From positions 1-7,169 of the forward strand of contig JASMME010000066.1 of assembly GCA_030748365.1 (NCBI GenBank): a stretch of 7,169 bases of DNA. The letters run 5' to 3'. The position numbers were made by a program, and so were the translations under genes. Positions 1 through 5,430 of the stretch are shown piece by piece (within the stretch, counting starts at the first letter, position 1; the number at the start of each line of letters is the position of its first letter). The notes below the pieces were generated by a model, which did not search any database, was not told where the DNA came from, and saw nothing but the letters and a program-made list of their open reading frames with translations. The stretch is from Lutibacter sp. Its GTDB lineage: Bacteria > Bacteroidota > Bacteroidia > Flavobacteriales > Flavobacteriaceae.

Positions 1-918
1 GAGAACTGGGAAGCTGATTTGTTACGTGAAGGTCAGGAGGGCTATACCGTAGCCGATGTCATTGCCTATGCCGACCAGCACCACCTAGAAAACCTGATCG
101 CCATTGACAATACTGCCAGTAAGGATTTTATCAATCATTACGGGGCGCTGGTTGACAACGGTTTTGACTTGATTTCTTCAAATAAAATTGCCAATACGGT
201 GTCCTTCGAATTTTACAAGGAACTGAGGAAAAAAATTCGTGATAACAAGAAGACCTATCTCTATGAAACCAACGTGGGTGCAGGATTGCCCCTGATAGAC
301 ACCATTAGGTTGCTTCATGATACCGGGGAAAATATCACCCGAATTCGGGGGGTGTTTTCTGGCTCTTTGAGTTATTTGTTTAACCATTTTTCGCAGCGGG
401 AAGAGGCCTTTGCTACCGTACTGGAAGAGGCCATCTCTGGCGGGCTGACCGAGCCCGACCCACGTGTTGACCTGAGTGGGAATGATGTGGCGAGAAAGCT
501 GTTGATTTTGGCCAGGGAACTCGACCTGCAAAATGAACTGGAAGATGTGTCCGTGGAAAACCTGCTTCCCGACCCAACCCTGACGGCGGCTACCTTGCCC
601 GCATTCCTTGAGAACTTATCCTTGATGGATCCACATTATCAGGCGCTCAAAGAAGCGCAGTCGCCCAAGCATGTGCTTCGGTATGTGGGGGAATTGTCAG
701 GTGATCTCCAGCAAGACAAGGGGTGCTTGGAAGTAAAGTTGGTTTCGGTACCTGCTGACAGTGCCCTGGGGCAGATCCGTGGGGCCGATGCCATTTTTGA
801 GATTTATACGGAGTCCTATGGAGAAAAACCACTGGTCATTCAGGGTGCCGGTGCTGGTGCTGCTGTTACGGCCCGGGGTGTGTTCGGCGATATTTTGCGA
901 CTGGCGGACAAGTATTGA
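1..918 (+). CDS. Homoserine dehydrogenase, ThrA type, 5'-truncated by the window edge
   Basis: It reduces aspartate 4-semialdehyde to homoserine with NAD(P)H in the cytosol, the branch point to methionine and threonine. The frame is open from base 1, and 305 residues are visible before TGA at 916. The ttg at base 19 is not a start, because homologous sequence already precedes it. Seen: an SSNK motif (Lys codon at 184), an NVGAGLP block, a GxFSGSLSYLFN block, and the catalytic segment TEPDPRVDLSGNDVARK. In that segment Glu (451), Asp (484) and Lys (496) have the same spacing as Glu208, Asp219 and Lys223 of the yeast enzyme. The end (GAGAGAAVTARGVFGDILRLADKY, split here for reading as GAGAGAAVTARG then VFGDILRLADKY) resembles the C-terminus of E. 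coli ThrA, and no ACT domain follows. Missing is the Rossmann GxGxxG start, about 50 residues, plus any fused upstream domain such as aspartokinase. It lies 55 nt before metZ with no promoter seen between, so co-transcription for methionine synthesis is likely. The exact symbol is left open. Confidence 0.93.
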   Translation, partial: ENWEADLLREGQEGYTVADVIAYADQHHLENLIAIDNTASKDFINHYGALVDNGFDLISSNKIANTVSFEFYKELRKKIRDNKKTYLYETNVGAGLPLIDTIRLLHDTGENITRIRGVFSGSLSYLFNHFSQREEAFATVLEEAISGGLTEPDPRVDLSGNDVARKLLILARELDLQNELEDVSVENLLPDPTLTAATLPAFLENLSLMDPHYQALKEAQSPKHVLRYVGELSGDLQQDKGCLEVKLVSVPADSALGQIRGADAIFEIYTESYGEKPLVIQGAGAGAAVTARGVFGDILRLADKY

Positions 919-973
919 GAAGCAGGCCATGTAACATATCAAAGTACTGATTCAACAAATTAAAATAACACAG
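919..973 (+). other. Short gap between homoserine dehydrogenase and metZ
   Basis: This AT-rich 55-nt spacer shows no TAnnTTTG promoter, no convincing hairpin and no room for a SAM riboswitch. The bases before the metZ ATG are A-rich (taaaataacacag) with no Shine-Dalgarno sequence, as is usual in Bacteroidota. It is best read as an intercistronic spacer within one transcript. Confidence 0.6.
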
Positions 974-2149
974 ATGAAAAATAACAAATCTATTGAAACA
1001 AATGCCATTCGAAACCACTTGGAACGTTCTCAGTTCCAGGAACATTCTACCCCCCTGTACCTGAGTTCGAGTTTTGTTTTTCAGGATGCGGGCAGTATGG
1101 CTGATGCTTTTGAGGAAAACACCACCAACACCAATATCTATTCCCGTTTTAGCAATCCCAATACCAGTGAGTTTGTCCAAAAAATAGCCGCTATGGAAGG
1201 GGCAGAGGATGGCTATGCATTTGCAACGGGTATGGCCGCTATTTTTTCAACATTTGCCGCCTTGTTACAGAGCGGGGACCATGTCCTTTCCGCCCGGAAT
1301 GTATTTGGATCTACCCATACCCTGTTTACCAAATACCTACCCAAATGGCAGATTAATACTGATTATTTTGACATCGATAAACCAGATACGATTGCAGACC
1401 TGATCCAACCTACTACCAAGATCATCTATGCGGAAACCCCTACCAATCCCGGGGTAGATGTACTGGATCTTGAACACCTAGGGAAGATTGCCCGGGCACA
1501 CCAGGTTTTATTAATTATCGACAATTGCTTTGCGACCCCCTATATACAACAGCCCCTCCGGTACGGAGCGGACCTGGTAGTACATTCTGCTACCAAATTG
1601 ATCGATGGCCAGGGACGTGTACTGGGAGGGGTTGTGGTTGGTAAAAAGACCCTAATAGCAGACATCTATGCCTTTTCCAGAAATAGTGGTCCAGCTTTGT
1701 CACCCTTTAATGCCTGGATTTTGAGTAAGAGTCTGGAAACCCTGGCTGTCAGGGTAGAAAAACATTGTGACAACGCCTTGAAACTGGCTCAATATCTTGA
1801 GGAACATCCAAAGATTGCCAGGGTGAAGTATCCCTTTTTACCCACTCATCCACAGTATGCGGTTGCCCGTAAGCAAATGACACTCGGAGGTACCATCGTG
1901 GCAGTTGAGCTCAAGGGAGGCTTGGCCTCCGGAAGAAGATTTCTAGACGCTATCAAGATGTGCTCGCTGACCGCCAATTTGGGCGATGCCAAAACCATTG
2001 TGACCCATCCGGCTTCCACCACACACAGTAAGCTCGATAAGCAGGAGTTGTCTGCTTCCGGTATCAGTCCCGGATTGGTGCGAATCTCTGTCGGTCTCGA
2101 ACATATAACAGACATCATCCAGGATATAGACCAGGCTTTATATTCGTAA
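974..2149 (+). CDS. metZ: O-succinyl/O-acetyl-homoserine sulfhydrylase (Cys/Met metabolism PLP enzyme)
   Basis: This cytosolic PLP enzyme replaces the acyl group of O-succinyl- or O-acetyl-homoserine with sulfide to give homocysteine. The 391 residues match the usual length of the cystathionine gamma-synthase family. Seen: the cofactor phosphate site Tyr56/Arg58 in YSRFSNPN, ATGMAA at 84-89, Asp183 in IIDN (contact to the PLP ring nitrogen), and the Schiff-base Lys208 in HSATKLIDGQGRVLGG. The KxIDGQGR-LGG stretch after the lysine and Phe111 in VFGST, where many relatives have Tyr, point to MetZ rather than MetB or MetY. The ATG at 974 is chosen because the conserved N-terminal segment (ETNAIRNHLERS) starts right after it. 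It follows homoserine dehydrogenase and precedes the sulfate-reduction operon that would supply its sulfide. The acyl donor cannot be told from sequence; in Bacteroidota an acetyl donor made by MetX is plausible (inference). Confidence 0.93.
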   Translation: MKNNKSIETNAIRNHLERSQFQEHSTPLYLSSSFVFQDAGSMADAFEENTTNTNIYSRFSNPNTSEFVQKIAAMEGAEDGYAFATGMAAIFSTFAALLQSGDHVLSARNVFGSTHTLFTKYLPKWQINTDYFDIDKPDTIADLIQPTTKIIYAETPTNPGVDVLDLEHLGKIARAHQVLLIIDNCFATPYIQQPLRYGADLVVHSATKLIDGQGRVLGGVVVGKKTLIADIYAFSRNSGPALSPFNAWILSKSLETLAVRVEKHCDNALKLAQYLEEHPKIARVKYPFLPTHPQYAVARKQMTLGGTIVAVELKGGLASGRRFLDAIKMCSLTANLGDAKTIVTHPASTTHSKLDKQELSASGISPGLVRISVGLEHITDIIQDIDQALYS

Positions 2150-2198
2150 TTTTTGACCTTTTTTTTTAGAATATGATAATAATACCAGCTTTTGTAAA

Positions 2199-2229
2199 TT
2201 ATTACCCTACCAACTTGGTAGACTAATAA
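2199..2229. promoter_or_regulatory. 31-bp interrupted palindrome, probable repressor operator
   Basis: A perfect 7+7 dyad with a one-base centre, CTACCAACTTGGTAG at 2207-2221, is flanked symmetrically by TTATTA (2199-2204) and TAATAA (2224-2229). Thirteen of the 15 base pairs around centre 2214 are symmetric; only 2205/2223 and 2206/2222 fail. The right inner arm contains the TTG of the -33 element, so a dimer bound here would block RNA polymerase. The dyad lies upstream of the predicted transcript start, which argues for DNA recognition rather than an RNA hairpin. The binding protein is not in the window. A sulfur-responsive Rrf2-family regulator similar in role to CymR is one guess, not shown by the sequence. 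Confidence 0.68.
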
Positions 2230-2245
2230 AAATGCGCTATGTTTG
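2215..2245 (+). promoter_or_regulatory. Bacteroidota-type housekeeping promoter
   Basis: TTG at 2215-2217, a 20-nt spacer, then TAtgTTTG at 2238-2245 is an exact match to the TAnnTTTG -7 element, with a -33 TTG at suitable spacing for the Bacteroidota primary sigma factor. Transcription should begin a few bases downstream, around 2250-2254. This places the upstream in-frame ATG at 2232 inside the promoter, not in the message. It would drive the DUF2061-cysH-cysD-cysN operon and perhaps the sulfite reductase gene. Confidence 0.78.
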
Positions 2246-2321
2246 CGCTGTTAAAAATCATAGAAAAAAGATGTTATTAGACCAGTTATTTGTAGCAAAT
2301 CGTTCGAAGAATGATCGGCCT

Positions 2322-2549
2322 ATGAGCACCAAACAGGCAGATGTCGCCTCGGAAAAACCGATTCGCAGCGTACTGAAATCACTCAGTTGGCGGTTGGTGG
2401 GCACCTTGGATACCATCTTGATTTCCTGGCTAATCACCGGTGAGACAACTGTCGCACTGGCCATAGGTTCCATCGAGATGGTCACCAAAATGTTTCTGTA
2501 TTTTTTTCACGAACGCATCTGGAATGCCATAAAATGGGGAAAACAATGA
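2322..2549 (+). CDS. DUF2061 small membrane protein, first gene of the sulfate-reduction operon
   Basis: This 75-residue protein of the DUF2061 family has no established function. The conserved core is visible: RSVLKSLSWRLVGTLDT (15-31), SWLITG (35-40), IGSIEMVTK (48-56), then FFHERIW (61-67). Two hydrophobic stretches, about 25-40 and 44-62, suggest a membrane hairpin with a short polar N-terminus and a basic tail. A longer frame opens at ATG 2232, but that ATG lies within the promoter and its 30 extra residues do not look like the family. ATG 2322 leaves a short polar lead into the domain and is preferred; ATG 2271 is a less likely alternative. Its stop overlaps the cysH start as ATGA (2546-2549), so translation is probably coupled. 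Position suggests a role in sulfate or sulfite handling at the membrane, but that is inference from context only. Confidence 0.85.
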   Translation: MSTKQADVASEKPIRSVLKSLSWRLVGTLDTILISWLITGETTVALAIGSIEMVTKMFLYFFHERIWNAIKWGKQ

Positions 2550-3163
2550 GTACACGATCGATGGAACAAACAAACAGGGAATTGCGGGATAAATCGCCTG
2601 AGGAGATTGTTGCCTGGGCCATCAATTACGCCAATAACCCAGTGGTGACTACCAACTTTAGGCCTTATGAGGCAGCCATTCTTTTTGCCTGTACCCGGCT
2701 AAAAAAAGACATCAAAGTACTGTGGTGTGATACCGGATACAATACCCCGGCCACCTATAAGCACGCTGATGAACTAATCACAAGCCTTGGTTTGAATGTG
2801 CATTTGTACGTGCCGAAGCAAACATCAGCCTACAGAGATGCACTTATGGGCATTCCCCAGGTGGAAGATCCACAGCATGCCCGCTTTACGGAACAGGTAA
2901 AACTGGAGCCCTTTAACAGGGCCATGCAGGAACACAAACCAGGCCTTTGGTTTACCAATTTACGCAAGGGGCAAACAGCTTTTAGAGATCGTATCGACAT
3001 CGTTTCTCAAACCAAGGATGGGCTGATAAAGGTCAGTCCTTTTTATCACTGGACAGACGCGGCCCTGGACGCTTACCTAGAAACCCACGGACTGCCCAAC
3101 GAATTTAGCTATTTTGATCCGACCAAAGTGTTGGCCAACAGAGAATGCGGTTTGCATTCCTAA
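2546..3163 (+). CDS. cysH: Phosphoadenosine phosphosulfate (PAPS) reductase
   Basis: It reduces activated sulfate to sulfite through an enzyme S-sulfocysteine released by thioredoxin or glutaredoxin, in the cytosol. The protein has 205 residues, shorter than the 244 of E. coli CysH. Seen: VLWCDTGYNTPATYKH (family (V/I)DTGY element), LRKGQTAFRDR, and the C-terminal ECGLHS with catalytic Cys201. The paired CC and CxxC of [4Fe-4S] APS reductases are absent, so this is the cluster-free PAPS-type architecture. The usual SxG pyrophosphate loop near the N-terminus is replaced by TTNFRPYEA. ATG 2546 is chosen for the ATGA overlap with the DUF2061 stop; ATG 2534 and 2561 are in-frame alternatives. It sits 11 nt before cysD. 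No cysC is visible, so PAPS supply must come from elsewhere, or APS is the substrate. Confidence 0.9.
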   Translation: MSTRSMEQTNRELRDKSPEEIVAWAINYANNPVVTTNFRPYEAAILFACTRLKKDIKVLWCDTGYNTPATYKHADELITSLGLNVHLYVPKQTSAYRDALMGIPQVEDPQHARFTEQVKLEPFNRAMQEHKPGLWFTNLRKGQTAFRDRIDIVSQTKDGLIKVSPFYHWTDAALDAYLETHGLPNEFSYFDPTKVLANRECGLHS

Positions 3164-3174
3164 AATAAGAATAT

Positions 3175-4074
3175 ATGACAGCGAAGACACATATCAACGC
3201 CTTAGAAAACGAAGCCATTTATATCATGCGCGAGGTGGCTGCCCAATTTGAACGACCGGTGCTTTTGTTTTCAGGCGGAAAAGATTCGATTACCTTGGTA
3301 AGATTGGCCCAAAAAGCCTTTTATCCGGCAAAGATTCCCTTTCCCTTGATGCATATTGATACCGGACACAACTTTCCTGAGACCATTGAATTTCGCGATC
3401 AAATGGTGGCCGAATTGGGGGTTGAATTGATTATTAGAAAGGTGCAGGACACCATAGACCAAGGGAAGGTGAAGGAAGAATTTGGTCGGTATTCCAGCAG
3501 GAATATGTTACAGACTACGACCTTACTAGACGCCATAGAAGCGTATAAGTTTGATGCCTGTATCGGCGGGGCCCGCAGGGATGAGGAAAAAGCCAGGGCC
3601 AAGGAACGTATCTTCTCCGTACGGGATGATTTTGGTCAGTGGGATGAGAAAAACCAGCGTCCAGAACTCTTCGATATGTTAAATGGTCAGATTGAGCACG
3701 GTCAGAACGTCCGGGTATTTCCCATTTCCAATTGGACAGAATTAGATGTATGGACCTATATTGAAAAAGAAAATTTAGAAATCCCATCCATTTATTTTTC
3801 CCATCCGAGAAAGACTTTTGTTCGCGATGGGCTGATTTGGTCAGCGTCCGAATTTGTGTATAAGGACGAAGAAGAGATTGTAGAAGAACGCCAGGTGCGT
3901 TTTAGAACGGTTGGAGACATGAGTTGTACCGCCGCTGTGATTTCTAAAGCCGCCACCATTCGTGAGGTGGTCGCTGAAATCAGGGAATCAAGTATTTCGG
4001 AACGCGGGGCCCGGATCGACGACAAACGTTCGGAAGCCGCCATGGAAAAACGAAAACAACAAGGATATTTTTAA
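3175..4074 (+). CDS. cysD: Sulfate adenylyltransferase (ATP sulfurylase) subunit 2
   Basis: This is the catalytic adenylyl-transfer subunit. With CysN it joins sulfate and ATP to form APS and pyrophosphate in the cytosol. The 299 residues are full length for the family. Seen: the N-type ATP pyrophosphatase loop SGGKDS at 33-38, an HIDTGHNFPET element, the family block GGARRDEEKARAKERIFSVRD followed by NQRPELF (split here), the WTELDVW segment, a late FRTVGDMSCTAAV segment, and the hallmark tail RIDDKRSEAAMEKRKQQGYF. ATG 3175 directly precedes the conserved N-terminal helix (LENEAIYIMREV). It starts 11 nt after cysH and ends 19 nt before the chosen cysN start, consistent with one transcript and stoichiometric CysDN production. 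Nothing is broken or unusual. Confidence 0.95.
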   Translation: MTAKTHINALENEAIYIMREVAAQFERPVLLFSGGKDSITLVRLAQKAFYPAKIPFPLMHIDTGHNFPETIEFRDQMVAELGVELIIRKVQDTIDQGKVKEEFGRYSSRNMLQTTTLLDAIEAYKFDACIGGARRDEEKARAKERIFSVRDDFGQWDEKNQRPELFDMLNGQIEHGQNVRVFPISNWTELDVWTYIEKENLEIPSIYFSHPRKTFVRDGLIWSASEFVYKDEEEIVEERQVRFRTVGDMSCTAAVISKAATIREVVAEIRESSISERGARIDDKRSEAAMEKRKQQGYF

Positions 4075-4093
4075 CAAAACAGTTAGTCAAACA

Positions 4094-5341
4094 ATGGAAG
4101 TATTAAAAATAGCAACTGCCGGCAGTGTCGATGATGGAAAAAGCACCCTGATAGGAAGGTTGCTCTACGACACCCGTTCTCTTACCGATGACAAACTGGA
4201 GGCCATTGAGCGCAGTTCAAAGCAAAAGGGCTATGACTACCTCGATTTTTCCCTGGCTACTGACGGATTGGTAGCCGAACGCGAACAAGGAATCACCATC
4301 GATGTGGCGCATATCTACTTTTCGACGGCTACCAAAAGTTATATCATTGCGGATACCCCTGGTCATGTCGAGTATACCCGGAACATGGTAACCGGTGCCT
4401 CTACGTCACAGGCGGCCGTTATCCTGATCGATGCCCGTCATGGTGTCATTGAACAGACCTATCGCCACTTTTTTATCAACAGCCTTTTAAGGGTGAAAGA
4501 CATTATTGTGGCTGTCAACAAAATGGATTTGGTAGACTATGCTGAGGAAAGGTATCAGGAAATCAAATCAGCCTTTGAGGAATTGGCAACAAAAAATGAT
4601 TATAAAGACCAGCAGGTTACCTTTATACCCGTCAGTGCCCTGAGAGGCGATAACGTAGTGACCCGCTCCGATGCCATGCCCTGGTACCAAGGACAAACCC
4701 TGTTGGAGCACCTAGAAGCGCTCGACACCCAAGACATCTATAACAGGGGCAAAGCACGGTTCCCAGTACAGTATGTCATTCGGCCCAAAACGGAAGATTT
4801 TCACGATTTTAGGGCCTATGCCGGAAAGGTATACGGGGGCGAGTTAAATGTAGGGGATGAGGTGGTCATCTTGCCCTCAAAGACCAGGAGTCGCATCAAA
4901 GAAATCTATTTTTACGATCAGACATACGAAACAGCCGCCCGCCGTTCTGCTGTTTCCATTAGCCTGGAAGATGATGTCAACGTCAGCCGGGGTGATATGA
5001 TTGTCAAGGCAGGGGAGTTGCCGTCCATTGACAAGCGTTTTACAGCTACGGTTAGCTGGATGGATGCCGAGCACCTGCAAGTGGGCTCCAACTATGTACT
5101 CCAACACGGGGTACACAAGGTATTGGCCAGGGTACAGACAGTACACCACAGGATTCTACCTGATTATTCTGGGGTAGAGACTGGTGTTGACAGCTTAAAG
5201 ATGAATGATATAGCCTCTATTTCCTTTCAACTTAACAAGCCTGTTTTCTTTGATGCCTTTAAAGCACACAGAACCAACGGCTCTTTTATTCTGATTGACC
5301 CCCGTTCCAACAATACGGTGGGCGTTGGATTTATTGAATAA
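4094..5341 (+). CDS. cysN: Sulfate adenylyltransferase subunit 1, GTPase
   Basis: This elongation-factor-like GTPase couples GTP hydrolysis to APS formation by CysD. The 415 residues hold G1 GSVDDGKST (10-18), the switch GITID (66-70), G3 DTPGH (87-91) and G4 NKMD (142-145). Beta-barrel domains follow, with ARFPVQYVIRP opening domain 2 and a C-terminal region ending SNNTVGVGFIE. There is no APS kinase domain at the C-terminus, so it is CysN and not a CysNC/NodQ fusion. The frame is open from ATG 3962, but that would overlap cysD by 113 nt and add 44 unrelated residues. ATG 4094 puts MEVLKIATAG directly before the P-loop. It lacks the N-terminal extension of about 20 residues seen in E. coli CysN, which is usual in shorter orthologues. 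Confidence 0.95.
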   Translation: MEVLKIATAGSVDDGKSTLIGRLLYDTRSLTDDKLEAIERSSKQKGYDYLDFSLATDGLVAEREQGITIDVAHIYFSTATKSYIIADTPGHVEYTRNMVTGASTSQAAVILIDARHGVIEQTYRHFFINSLLRVKDIIVAVNKMDLVDYAEERYQEIKSAFEELATKNDYKDQQVTFIPVSALRGDNVVTRSDAMPWYQGQTLLEHLEALDTQDIYNRGKARFPVQYVIRPKTEDFHDFRAYAGKVYGGELNVGDEVVILPSKTRSRIKEIYFYDQTYETAARRSAVSISLEDDVNVSRGDMIVKAGELPSIDKRFTATVSWMDAEHLQVGSNYVLQHGVHKVLARVQTVHHRILPDYSGVETGVDSLKMNDIASISFQLNKPVFFDAFKAHRTNGSFILIDPRSNNTVGVGFIE

Positions 5342-5430
5342 GCGGTAAAACTGCCTAAACTACCATAGCCATGCCTGTTCACAGCTGTTGTGAACAAGAG
5401 ATATTACTACTAACTTAAGATCATAAGGAC
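5342..5430 (+). other. Gap between cysN and the sulfite reductase gene
   Basis: This 89-nt spacer contains the stem-loop at 5376-5396 and a degenerate half-copy of the upstream operator at 5407-5421. A weak promoter-like arrangement (TTG at 5388-5390, 20-nt spacer, TAACTTAA at 5411-5418) departs from TAnnTTTG at the last two positions, so I do not call a promoter. An aagga stretch at 5425-5429 lies too close to the ATG at 5431 to be a normally spaced ribosome binding site. Confidence 0.55.
5376..5396 (+). promoter_or_regulatory. Intercistronic stem-loop / inverted repeat
   Basis: TGTTCACA (5376-5383) and TGTGAACA (5389-5396) are exact reverse complements around the 5-nt loop GCTGT. No T tract follows, so it does not look like a rho-independent terminator. 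It may be an mRNA-processing or stabilising hairpin that sets the level of sulfite reductase relative to cysN, or a binding site for a dimeric regulator. The repeat is certain; its role is not. Confidence 0.6.

Larger units (their letters stand above)
2150..2321 (+). other. Intergenic regulatory region and 5' leader of the sulfate-reduction operon
   Basis: These 172 nt separate metZ from the DUF2061 gene. In order they hold a T-rich stretch with nine T at 2159-2167, an AT-rich segment, the palindrome at 2199-2229, the promoter at 2215-2245, and a leader of about 70 nt from a predicted start near 2252 to the ATG at 2322. Only a weak A/U-rich stem lies before the T tract (arms near 2124-2130 and 2137-2143, inside the end of metZ). 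A rho-independent terminator for metZ is therefore possible but not convincing. I see no known riboswitch fold in the leader. Confidence 0.6.

Noticed and set aside
178..531. 117-residue reverse-strand reading frame
   Set aside because: It is antisense to the homoserine dehydrogenase catalytic region, with low-complexity composition and no family resemblance.
919..973. SAM riboswitch before metZ
   Set aside because: The gap is only 55 nt, too short for a SAM-I aptamer, and shows no matching stems; any such element would lie upstream of the window.
2258..2488. Reverse-strand frame opposite the DUF2061 gene
   Set aside because: It is a shadow of a conserved forward gene, with no promoter seen on that strand.
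3962..4093. Upstream extension of cysN to ATG 3962
   Set aside because: It overlaps cysD by 113 nt in another frame and encodes 44 residues unlike the family; ATG 4094 places the P-loop at the normal N-terminal position.
5388..5418. Promoter for the sulfite reductase gene (TTG, 20-nt spacer, TAACTTAA)
   Set aside because: The -7 element fails at the last two positions of TAnnTTTG and the TTG lies within the stem-loop; too weak to call.
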